The notes: generated from the sequence alone by a model not told the origin. A stretch of 5,181 nucleotides of DNA from Candidatus Aenigmarchaeota archaeon CG_4_9_14_3_um_filter_37_18 (GCA_002789635.1 PFTQ01000058.1:1-5181); one strand, 5' to 3'. Shown: positions 1-4,690, counted from the stretch's first letter. Numbers and translations are program-made.

Positions 1-2
1 AA

Positions 3-407
3 AAATTCAAAAGCTATTACTCAGGTTTCATCGTGGTTTTAATTGGATTTTTGTTTTACATATATTTCCTGACTATTCTTGCCAATCTAGGATATGGCTT
101 CAACATGGGAATGATTTTGAATCCAGCATTATCTGTTTTGTTTTTCTATATTGGATTTTTGCTGAGCCACACGAAAAGGAACTGGTTTATAGGGATAAGG
201 ACTCCTTGGACTCTGGAAAATGATAAAATATGGGAAAAAACACATAAGTTAGGTGCAAAACTGTTCAAGATATCCTCGCTTCTCATTCTTGTTGGTATTG
301 TTTTCCCAGATTACACATTCTGGGTTGTTATGGGATCAGCTTTGTTAGCTGGGTTAACACCTGTGATTTATTCCTACTTCTTGTATCAGAAAGAGAAGAA
401 AAAGTGA
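3..407 (+). CDS. SdpI-family integral membrane protein, N-terminus cut off by window edge
   Basis: The reading frame is open to the left edge of the window (from base 3), so the gene is probably 5'-truncated here. A GTG at 33 is possible but would begin inside a membrane helix, so I do not favour it. The visible part has a hydrophobic segment, a second segment ending near base 170, then the family hallmark encoded at about 174-254: KRNWFIGIRTPWTLENDKIW followed by EKTHKLG. Two more hydrophobic segments and a basic KEKKK tail follow. This RNWFIGIRTPWT...W..TH motif defines the SdpI family, named after the Bacillus immunity protein that protects against the SdpC toxin and also acts as a signal receptor. 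Most archaeal members have no known toxin partner, and no toxin gene is visible here. Full-length relatives usually carry an N-terminal DUF1648-type region, which would lie outside the window. The stop codon lies inside a dispersed repeat. Confidence 0.85.
   Translation, partial: KFKSYYSGFIVVLIGFLFYIYFLTILANLGYGFNMGMILNPALSVLFFYIGFLLSHTKRNWFIGIRTPWTLENDKIWEKTHKLGAKLFKISSLLILVGIVFPDYTFWVVMGSALLAGLTPVIYSYFLYQKEKKK
389..403 (-). terminator. T-rich tract after the hydrolase gene
   Basis: Read on the minus strand, the bases after the hydrolase stop codon (about 24 bases downstream) form a pyrimidine tract of the type CTTTTTCTTCTCTTTCT. Archaeal RNA polymerase can terminate on U-rich runs without a hairpin. 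The tract overlaps the last codons of the convergent SdpI-family gene, whose lysine codons also explain it, so the call is tentative. Confidence 0.3.
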
Positions 408-417
408 GAGTTAACTA
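402..417 (+). repeat. Dispersed repeat, copy 1 (full 16 bases)
   Basis: AAGTGAGAGTTAACTA, identical to the copy at 1343-1358. The TGA inside it is the stop codon of the SdpI-family gene. The 3' half contains the perfect 8-base palindrome AGTTAACT. With copy 2 it forms direct repeats on both sides of the inverted hydrolase gene. Confidence 0.85.
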
Positions 418-426
418 TTCCTCAGA

Positions 427-1296
427 TTACATAAACTCATTCAAAAGTCTTTTGTACAAGGCAATTTTTTCATTAATATGAGCAAATGGACCATGATCAT
501 CTCCTCCAACAGCAATAACTTTGGAATTCTTTATATTGGAAGCAAATTCTTTTATTTTATCAATTGGAAATATGGGATCTGATTCAGCACCAACAAAAGT
601 AACAGGAATATTTATACCATGACAAATATTTGCTGCAAAGTCTTTTTGTAAAAATTGCTTTATTATTTCGTAATGAATTCTTATTGGTGCTCTTCTTACG
701 CCTTCTATATAAATTTGCATTTGTTTTGTGTCTTTATTTGAAACTGGATAAAGAACGGATAGAATACGGTTTGCCACATAATCACTGTTCTTTATTGAAT
801 TCATGAGGGAAATTGTTAATCTTCTGCCCAGCAGTTTCATAACAAGTCTTGAAAAATTGAAGAATTTAACATGAGACAAGTCCTTAGCCAAACCAAAAAT
901 AACCATTCTACCGAAAAGATCTCCATATTTGTGTTGAGCTGTAAGTGAAATGTAACCACCCATAGAGACTGCTAAGGTATCACAGCCTTTAATTTTTGTT
1001 TTTTTCATGAATTCATTTAGAAAATCTGCTAAATAGTCTAAGTTATACTCTCCTTTTAATTCTTGTGATTTTTTAAACCCAGGCCAATCTAATGCTATGA
1101 TTTTATGTTTTTTAAAGAATTTTCTCGCTAATTTCTCAAGTTCTGGGTCGGCTTTTAAGAAAATTTCCATTGATTCACTAAAACCACCACCACTCCCAGG
1201 CCATCCGTGCAGAACAAGTATAGGCTTACCTCTACCTTCGGTGGTATAATGTATCTTAGAACCCCAGATTGTCACAAAATAATCTTGGACTGCCAT
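427..1296 (-). CDS. Alpha/beta-fold hydrolase
   Basis: A 289-residue alpha/beta hydrolase of normal family length, probably cytoplasmic since no signal peptide is visible. The N-terminal strands lead to the oxyanion loop motif HGWPGS (residues 30-35). The nucleophile elbow is AVSMGG with Ser111; its first position is Ala rather than the usual Gly of GxSxG. The acid is probably Asp240 in GAESDPIFP, and the catalytic histidine is His268 in DDHGPF. Residues of about 135-210 form a helical, basic cap. The triad looks complete, so an active esterase, lipase or similar enzyme is likely, but the substrate cannot be read from sequence. The ATG at 1296 has AAGGGGAT a few bases upstream as a plausible ribosome binding site. 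The gene is transcribed opposite to both neighbours and is bracketed by 16-base direct repeats, which hints that it was inserted between the SdpI-family gene and ndk. Confidence 0.88.
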   Translation of the reverse strand: MAVQDYFVTIWGSKIHYTTEGRGKPILVLHGWPGSGGGFSESMEIFLKADPELEKLARKFFKKHKIIALDWPGFKKSQELKGEYNLDYLADFLNEFMKKTKIKGCDTLAVSMGGYISLTAQHKYGDLFGRMVIFGLAKDLSHVKFFNFSRLVMKLLGRRLTISLMNSIKNSDYVANRILSVLYPVSNKDTKQMQIYIEGVRRAPIRIHYEIIKQFLQKDFAANICHGINIPVTFVGAESDPIFPIDKIKEFASNIKNSKVIAVGGDDHGPFAHINEKIALYKRLLNEFM

Positions 1297-1342
1297 AAAT
1301 AATCCCCTTATAATTATCTCTCTTCCGTGTTAAAAAAACAAT

Positions 1343-1358
1343 AAGTGAGAGTTAACTA
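1343..1358 (+). repeat. Dispersed repeat, copy 2 (full 16 bases)
   Basis: AAGTGAGAGTTAACTA, identical to copy 1 but in non-coding DNA, ending just before the ndk TATA-like box. Because this copy codes for nothing, its conservation cannot be explained by shared protein sequence. It also lies where the minus-strand promoter of the hydrolase gene would be expected. Confidence 0.85.
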
Positions 1359-1359
1359 C

Positions 1360-1371
1360 AAAAACTTATAC
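1360..1371 (+). promoter_or_regulatory. Probable ndk promoter (TATA-like box)
   Basis: AAAAACTTATAC resembles an archaeal A-rich BRE followed by a TATA box. Its centre, near 1367, predicts a transcription start near 1393, giving a leader of about 12 bases with the ribosome binding site GAGGTG at 1393-1398. A similar element, AAAAACTAATATC, precedes the gene at the right edge at the same distance from its start codon. Confidence 0.55.
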
Positions 1372-1404
1372 TCCAGAAAATAAACTTAATTAGAGGTGTG
1401 TTCA

Positions 1405-1998
1405 ATGGAGACATGGGAAAGGACTTTGTTCATGATCAAGCCTGACGGCGTTAACAGGGGATTGATTGGTGAGTGCTTCAGAAGATTGGAAAATGCAGGT
1501 CTAAAGATAACCGCAATGAAAATGGTTCACCCGACAAAAAAACAGGCTGACGATCATTATCCCAGCGAGAAAGATGATATTGAATGGTTTAAATTAGTTG
1601 CGAAGAAAGGCAGGGAAGGTTACGAGAAAAGGGGGTTAAAGTTTCCTTATAATGATATGGTATATGCCAGGAACATTAAGAAGTGGCTAGTTGATTATTT
1701 GGCTTCTGGTCCTGTAGTTGTAGCGGTAGTTGAAGGTCCTAATGCAATTGACATGGCAAGAAAGATCTCAGGTGCAACAGAGCCAGGGCAAGCGCAAGTG
1801 GGAACAATTAGAGGGGATTTCAGTGTGGACACATACAAGCTTGCAAACGAGCTTGAAAGGCCGCTAAAAAATATAGTTCATGCCTCATCAAGCGTTAAAG
1901 ATGCAGAGAAAGAGATCAAAGTCTGGTTCACCGAGAAGGAAATAGTCAAATACAAGAGATGCGGCGAGGATGTGATGTTTGCTGGATTCAAAAAGTGA
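1405..1998 (+). CDS. ndk: Nucleoside diphosphate kinase, long form
   Basis: Transfers the gamma phosphate of ATP to nucleoside diphosphates through a phosphohistidine, feeding RNA and DNA synthesis. Start is ATG 1405: GAGGTG at 1393-1398 sits six bases upstream, and an in-frame GTG at 1396 falls inside that site. The 197-residue product has all main Ndk residues: Lys12 in FMIKPDGV, Tyr52, SGP at 101-103, the GATEPGQAQVGTIRGD block (123-138) with Thr125 and Arg136, Asn156 and catalytic His159, and Glu170. Typical Ndk is about 140-150 residues. The extra length comes from an insertion of about 25 residues between Tyr52 and SGP, about ten residues before the histidine, and a longer C-terminal end. 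The usual NxxHGSDS reads NIVHASSS. Given the intact catalytic set I expect activity. It is probably cotranscribed with the DHH gene. Confidence 0.96.
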   Translation: METWERTLFMIKPDGVNRGLIGECFRRLENAGLKITAMKMVHPTKKQADDHYPSEKDDIEWFKLVAKKGREGYEKRGLKFPYNDMVYARNIKKWLVDYLASGPVVVAVVEGPNAIDMARKISGATEPGQAQVGTIRGDFSVDTYKLANELERPLKNIVHASSSVKDAEKEIKVWFTEKEIVKYKRCGEDVMFAGFKK

Positions 1999-2003
1999 GA
2001 GTT
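1993..2003 (+). repeat. Dispersed repeat, copy 3 (11-base core)
   Basis: AAGTGAGAGTT, matching the first 11 bases of the full repeat and preceded by the same A-run as copies 1 and 5. It contains the ndk stop codon TGA (1996-1998). Its GTGAG lies just before TTG 2003, one candidate start of the DHH gene, so it may also serve as a weak ribosome binding site. Confidence 0.8.
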
Positions 2004-2932
2004 TGAAGGGGAAAATTCTTGTTACTGCTCAGCCAAATCCAGACATAGATAGGGTTGCTTGTATAATTGGATATTCAGAGTTGCTCCAGAAACAAGGTAT
2101 TGATGCACATCCAGGGATAGTTGGAAACATCCACAGAGAAGCTCTGTTCATACTTGAAAACTTCAATGTTAATTATTCTAAAGTCAGTGAGAAATCTATA
2201 AGTGGTTTTGATGAATTCATTTTAGTGGATTCATCGTCTAGAACAGGATTGTCTGAAAATATTGACATCAACAAAGTAGTTGAAATTATCGATCATAGGA
2301 AATCTAATGAAGCTCATGTTTTCAAAAACGCAAAAATACAGATAGAATTCGTCGGTGCAGCTGCTACATTAATAGTAGAAAAATTTATGGAATCAGGAAC
2401 AGAATTAAGTGAGGGTTCTCGCATACTTCTTTATGGGGCAATAGTGTCAAATACATTAAACTTCAAGTCAAACACCACGACTGGGAGAGATAAAAAAGCC
2501 GCTGAGTGGTTAAAGAAGAGGTTGAATTTGCCAAAAGATTTTGTGAGAAGAATGTTTTTAGCCAAATCAGACTTTGAAGGAAAAAATGTAAGGGATATCC
2601 TGATGCAAGACTGCAAGAGCGTGGATAAAGACGCAAAAGTTAGGTTTAGTATATTTCAGCTAGAAGTAGTGGATCTTGAAAGGATAATAAAAGATAACAA
2701 GAAAGAAATATTGGGTTTCCTAAAAGAAGACAAAATAAAACAAAATCTCGATTACATATTCTTAACAGGCGTAGATTTAGAGAAGGGCTTCAATATGTTT
2801 TTAGCCGTAGATGATAAAACCAAAAGTCTCCTTGAGAAAGCTCTAGGAATTAAATTTTCTGGTAATGCTGTTAGACGAGAAGGCCTCCTGTTAAGAAAGG
2901 AAATAATACCAATAATCGAAAGATATTTTTGA
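2003..2932 (+). CDS. Family II pyrophosphatase-like DHH protein with altered metal-site residues
   Basis: DHH plus DHHA2 protein resembling manganese-dependent inorganic pyrophosphatase (PpaC). From TTG 2003 it is 309 residues, the length of Bacillus PpaC. TTG 1979, overlapping ndk and preceded by GAGG, would add eight residues. Spacing matches the family almost base for base: NPDID (Asp14, Asp16), LVD (Asp76), IIDH (His98), FKSNTTT (151-159), Lys205 and a C-terminal RKE (Arg298-Lys299). But the first-motif histidine is Gln10 (AQPNPD, not GHxNPD), DHH reads DHR (Arg99), and SDT reads SNT (Asn150). In Bacillus these are His9, His98 and Asp149: two metal ligands and a catalytic residue. Asp ligands and phosphate-binding residues remain. 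It may be inactive, slow, or act on another substrate or partner. It follows ndk with at most four bases between them. Confidence 0.8.
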   Translation: MKGKILVTAQPNPDIDRVACIIGYSELLQKQGIDAHPGIVGNIHREALFILENFNVNYSKVSEKSISGFDEFILVDSSSRTGLSENIDINKVVEIIDHRKSNEAHVFKNAKIQIEFVGAAATLIVEKFMESGTELSEGSRILLYGAIVSNTLNFKSNTTTGRDKKAAEWLKKRLNLPKDFVRRMFLAKSDFEGKNVRDILMQDCKSVDKDAKVRFSIFQLEVVDLERIIKDNKKEILGFLKEDKIKQNLDYIFLTGVDLEKGFNMFLAVDDKTKSLLEKALGIKFSGNAVRREGLLLRKEIIPIIERYF

Positions 2933-2933
2933 G

Positions 2934-2946
2934 AAGTGAGAGTTAA
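2934..2946 (+). repeat. Dispersed repeat, copy 4 (13 bases)
   Basis: AAGTGAGAGTTAA lies one base after the DHH stop codon, between two convergent genes. Its TTA (2943-2945), read on the minus strand, is the TAA stop of the DUF4405-like gene. The copy therefore marks the end of both genes. Confidence 0.8.
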
Positions 2947-3188
2947 GGTTCCCTTTTCTTGAGTACCCCTTTAACATAGCTTTTGATCATTGTAAAATGA
3001 AGTATGAGGTGAATCCCAACAACCACAATCAAAGCAATAGAACTGTAGGTATGCCATCGGGAAACATCCCAACCCAAGAAAAACACCCTTCTTATCTTCA
3101 GAAAGAGTAAGATGCCAGTCAGGCCTGAAACTAAAAAAAACAAAGACATTGTTAAATCAATCAACATATTCTGGTCTATTTTTTTCAT
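2943..3188 (-). CDS. Small DUF4405-like two-helix membrane protein, possible heme binder
   Basis: An 81-residue protein with two membrane segments, about residues 10-31 and 48-67, joined by a loop containing GWDVSRWHTY. Three histidines stand out: His46 at the start of helix 2 (RWH), then His60 and His64 within it (GIHLILH). The WH(T/x)...H...H pattern with a conserved glycine-containing first helix (SGLTGILLFL) resembles DUF4405 proteins, which look like fragments of b-type cytochrome membrane domains. Heme binding is therefore plausible but unproven, and no electron-transfer partner is adjacent. ATG 3188 has GGGATT upstream as a weak ribosome binding site. It ends ten bases from the convergent DHH gene and is divergent from the next membrane protein gene, sharing an AT-rich promoter region with it. 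Confidence 0.72.
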   Translation of the reverse strand: MKKIDQNMLIDLTMSLFFLVSGLTGILLFLKIRRVFFLGWDVSRWHTYSSIALIVVVGIHLILHFTMIKSYVKGVLKKREP

Positions 3189-3212
3189 ATTAATCCCAAC
3201 AAATTATAGGAT

Positions 3213-3230
3213 GACTTATATTTAATAAAT
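3213..3230. promoter_or_regulatory. Shared AT-rich promoter block between divergent membrane protein genes
   Basis: On the plus strand CTTATATTTA (3215-3224) is a good TATA-like box, about 26 bases before a start near 3245 and so a short leader for ATG 3252. Read on the minus strand, the same block gives TTTATTAAATATAAG, suitably placed for the DUF4405-like gene. The 63-base gap leaves room for little else, so expression of the two may be linked. Confidence 0.45.
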
Positions 3231-3251
3231 TCAAGATTTGTAAAGAGAAAG

Positions 3252-3785
3252 ATGGGATTTAAATTTTGTTCGAAAGACAAGAAATGTATAATAACCATAA
3301 TAGCGATTATTCTGACCGGGATAATTTCCCTAATACTCATGAGGAACATCATTGTCTTTGTTGGCTTTCTGTTAATCAATGTATTCCTGAATTATTATCA
3401 AGGCAAAACAGAATTTCCTTTTGATCTAACACCTTCACTAGTCCTAATGATAATATTCTCGGTTAAGCTTGGTTTTGTTTATGGATTGGTATTTCTGTTT
3501 TTAGGTTCGGTTATACCTAGTGTTGTTGCAGCAGGATTTAACCACATGACCTTTCTATTCGTGAGTTTAGCTATAGTAGTCAGCTACCTAGGCTCTTTAG
3601 GAATAACTAACAACCTTATTCTATATGGATTAGGTTTGATTTTATTTCAGAGTGTAATCGCTTTTTTTATTGCAAAGTTCTTTTCTGATGATCCGATGAC
3701 TTTGTTCTCGGTTTTCTTAGGGTTTTTTGTAAACATAGTTTATCTTCTTATTTTATCTGGTATTATAGGAAAAATATTGGTTTGA
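3252..3785 (+). CDS. Polytopic membrane protein of unknown function (about six helices)
   Basis: A 177-residue, strongly hydrophobic protein that I cannot assign to a family. After a short basic N-terminus (KFCSKDKK) there are about six membrane segments, roughly residues 12-30, 32-48, 60-93 (long, possibly two), 97-118, 122-143 and 150-175. The loop between the second and third carries YYQGKTEFPFDLTP, the most polar and probably best conserved stretch. Size and helix count recall substrate-binding S subunits of ECF transporters or MreD-like proteins, but I see no diagnostic motif for either. ATG 3252 has only a purine-rich upstream sequence and a TATA-like box about 30 bases before it, so the leader is short or absent. 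It is divergent from the DUF4405-like gene. Confidence 0.7.
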   Translation: MGFKFCSKDKKCIITIIAIILTGIISLILMRNIIVFVGFLLINVFLNYYQGKTEFPFDLTPSLVLMIIFSVKLGFVYGLVFLFLGSVIPSVVAAGFNHMTFLFVSLAIVVSYLGSLGITNNLILYGLGLILFQSVIAFFIAKFFSDDPMTLFSVFLGFFVNIVYLLILSGIIGKILV

Positions 3786-3794
3786 TAGGACTAA

Positions 3795-3802
3795 TTTATC
3801 TA
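3795..3802 (+). promoter_or_regulatory. TATA-like box for the zinc-ribbon gene
   Basis: TTTATCTA is centred about 25 bases before ATG 3824, the spacing expected for a leaderless archaeal transcript starting at the start codon itself. Confidence 0.4.
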
Positions 3803-3814
3803 TAGTTTCCCAAA

Positions 3815-3822
3815 AAGTGAGA
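3815..3822 (+). repeat. Dispersed repeat, copy 5 (8-base core)
   Basis: AAGTGAGA, extended upstream as CAAAAAGTGAGA, a 12-base match to copy 3 (1989-2000). It sits one base before the zinc-ribbon start codon. If the transcript has a leader, GTGAG could act as a weak ribosome binding site, though the spacing is very short. Confidence 0.5.
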
Positions 3823-3823
3823 T

Positions 3824-4009
3824 ATGAGCGAGTGGTATTGCCTAAACTGCAGAAAAGTGGTTGAGACTTACATGGAATTATTCAAAGGATTCGCCCCAAC
3901 ATGCAAAGAGTGCGGAAGCTCGAGATTAATGAAGCTGGATGAGATGAATGAAAAGGAATTCAACGAATTTGTGGAAGAATTCAAGAAGAAGACAGGCGAG
4001 GTGGATTGA
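3824..4009 (+). CDS. Zinc-ribbon miniprotein
   Basis: A 61-residue protein. The N-terminal half is a four-cysteine zinc ribbon: Cys6-x2-Cys9 (YCLNCRK) and Cys27-x2-Cys30 (TCKECGS), separated by 17 residues that include a hydrophobic turn (MELFKGFAP). The C-terminal half, from about residue 35, is a highly charged single helix (DEMNEKEFNEFVEEFKKKTG). No specific family is recognised; such small ribbons usually bind nucleic acid or another protein. It ends five bases before the chosen start of the MazG-like gene, and the GAGGTG for that gene lies in its last codons, so the two are almost certainly one transcript and perhaps functionally linked. ATG 3824 is the natural start because the first cysteine pair follows at once. 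Confidence 0.8.
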   Translation: MSEWYCLNCRKVVETYMELFKGFAPTCKECGSSRLMKLDEMNEKEFNEFVEEFKKKTGEVD

Positions 4010-4014
4010 AGTAT

Positions 4015-4380
4015 ATGAAAGAAATGACGCTAAAAGATATTCAACAATTCCAAAGGGATTTTGACAAGAAGTATTTTGGCAAATATTGGGATAAGAACGA
4101 ACACAGCACAGACGAACAGATAACAATCCTTAAAGACATGATTATAGCTTTGACCGGAGAATTAGGGGAGTTTGCAAACGCAGTAAAGAAAATAAGCAGG
4201 GATAGAAATGCCATCGGGACCGAACCAAGTGAAGAAATGCTGGAGAAACTAAAAGAAGAGCTAACAGACTGTTTTATCTATGTGATCATACTATCAAACA
4301 TACTTAAGATGGATATTGAAAAGGAATACCTGGAAAAGACAGAATTCAACCACAAAAGATTTCAGAAATATCTAAAGTGA
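4015..4380 (+). CDS. MazG-like nucleotide pyrophosphohydrolase
   Basis: A 121-residue all-alpha protein of the MazG/dUTPase-like superfamily, whose members hydrolyse nucleoside triphosphates to monophosphate plus pyrophosphate, often to clear damaged or excess nucleotides. The metal-binding signature is visible: ExxE in TGELGEF (Glu49, Glu52) and ExxD in KEELTDCFIY (Glu82, Asp85), on two helices joined by a loop of about 25 residues. Length suits a single-domain member. ATG 4015 is chosen over TTG 4006, which overlaps the zinc-ribbon stop codon as TTGA and lies only two bases from GAGGTG (3998-4003); ATG 4024 is a further possibility. It is coupled to the zinc-ribbon gene. Pyrophosphate it releases is the expected substrate of a true family II pyrophosphatase, but the DHH protein nearby has an altered active site. 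The exact nucleotide substrate cannot be inferred. Confidence 0.8.
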   Translation: MKEMTLKDIQQFQRDFDKKYFGKYWDKNEHSTDEQITILKDMIIALTGELGEFANAVKKISRDRNAIGTEPSEEMLEKLKEELTDCFIYVIILSNILKMDIEKEYLEKTEFNHKRFQKYLK

Positions 4381-4382
4381 GA
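4375..4382 (+). repeat. Dispersed repeat, copy 6 (8-base core)
   Basis: AAGTGAGA again supplies the stop codon TGA, here of the MazG-like gene, after a lysine AAG codon. It does not extend into GTTAA, so it could be chance and is the weakest copy. Confidence 0.4.
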
Positions 4383-4383
4383 C

Positions 4384-4420
4384 CAAACAAAAATAAAAAA
4401 AAGAAGTTCTTAGCAAAAAA
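4384..4420 (-). terminator. Poly-T terminator after the small minus-strand ORF
   Basis: Read on the minus strand, the stop codon at 4421-4423 is followed at once by TTTTTT, then a short spacer and a long run of T broken by a single A. This is a strong candidate for archaeal U-tract termination. The MazG-like gene ends just beyond it on the other strand and does not need it, so it suggests real minus-strand transcription here. Confidence 0.45.
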
Positions 4421-4537
4421 TCATTTAAAAACCTTGCTTCCGATCAAAGGTATCAGGGCAACAACAAAAAGAAGCCCCATGATGATCAGGCAACTTCCAT
4501 ATTGGGTTGTCGCCAAAGCCATAATATTCATCGACAT
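4421..4537 (-). CDS. Candidate 38-residue single-span membrane peptide
   Basis: A short reading frame, MSMNIMALATTQYGSCLIIM continuing with a hydrophobic run to GSKVFK. Residues about 16-33 would form one membrane helix with a short lysine-containing tail. No family is recognised. Support comes from its surroundings: TTTTAAAT on the minus strand is centred about 26 bases before ATG 4537, as for a leaderless gene, the stop codon is followed directly by a poly-T tract, and the ORF is more GC-rich by eye than its flanks. Against it, the peptide is short, there is no ribosome binding site, and other ATGs lie in frame at 4531 and 4522. A basic plus-strand frame over the same bases looks less protein-like. 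Real but unproven is my reading. Confidence 0.4.
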   Translation of the reverse strand: MSMNIMALATTQYGSCLIIMGLLFVVALIPLIGSKVFK

Positions 4538-4559
4538 AGGAATTAGATTAGGGAATATG

Positions 4560-4567
4560 ATTTAAAA
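4560..4567 (-). promoter_or_regulatory. TATA-like box for the small minus-strand ORF
   Basis: TTTTAAAT on the minus strand is centred 26-27 bases from ATG 4537. The upstream flank is not A-rich, so the BRE is poor and the call is tentative. Confidence 0.3.
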
Positions 4568-4656
4568 GGTCAAGTAATACTTCACCATCAAAATGCTTAA
4601 ATTTCTATTAAAAAAGCTCATAAAAACCAACCCTCATGTGCTTAAAATGATAGTAA
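4566..4656. other. AT-rich intergenic stretch with no supported gene
   Basis: Between the possible divergent starts at 4537 (-) and 4691 (+) I see only an 8-base direct repeat, TGCTTAAA at 4594-4601 and 4639-4646, and a 26-codon plus-strand frame (4593-4673) without convincing signals. Confidence 0.4.
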
Positions 4657-4660
4657 ATTA

Positions 4661-4668
4661 TTTATATT
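4661..4668 (+). promoter_or_regulatory. TATA box of the AbrB-like gene
   Basis: TTTATATT is close to the archaeal consensus TTTATATA and has AAATTA upstream as a BRE-like flank. It is centred about 26 bases before ATG 4691, predicting a leaderless transcript for the regulator. This is the best promoter in the window. Confidence 0.6.
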
Positions 4669-4673
4669 ATTAA

Positions 4674-4690
4674 ATCTTATATAATAAGAT
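4674..4690. promoter_or_regulatory. Perfect palindrome, probable operator
   Basis: ATCTTAT-ATA-ATAAGAT is a perfect 7-3-7 inverted repeat ending at the base before ATG 4691 and lying between the TATA box and the predicted transcription start. A bound dimer here would block initiation. AbrB-type regulators bind as dimers and often control their own genes, so self-repression is a reasonable guess. Confidence 0.5.

Noticed and set aside
3..407. SdpI-family protein as part of a toxin-immunity system
   Set aside because: No toxin or secretion gene is visible, and many family members have no toxin partner.
402..1358. Integron-type attC sites around the hydrolase gene
   Set aside because: GTTAACT does not fit the GTTRRRY core, there is no imperfect inverted-repeat attC structure and no integrase.
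2407..2417. AAGTGAGGGTT inside the DHH gene as another repeat copy
   Set aside because: One mismatch to the 11-base core and in the middle of a coding region, unlike all other copies; likely chance.
2431..2616. Minus-strand frame inside the DHH gene
   Set aside because: Lies wholly within a well-supported gene, has no family features and no start signals.
3185..3379. Minus-strand frame over the divergent promoter and start of the six-helix protein
   Set aside because: Overlaps both the promoter block and a better gene; composition is that of a complement of hydrophobic codons.
3926..4126. Minus-strand frame over the zinc-ribbon and MazG-like genes
   Set aside because: Opposes two genes with recognisable motifs, and shows no motif itself.
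402..4382. CRISPR array
   Set aside because: Copies are 8-16 bases and separated by hundreds of bases or whole genes, not by regular short spacers.
4377..4565. Plus-strand 62-codon frame starting GTG inside the MazG stop region
   Set aside because: Very basic, low-complexity start, no ribosome site, and the opposite strand gives a more protein-like peptide with promoter and poly-T signals.
4593..4673. Plus-strand 26-codon frame beginning MLKFLLKKLIK
   Set aside because: Short, no ribosome binding site or well-placed TATA box, and it runs into the AbrB promoter.
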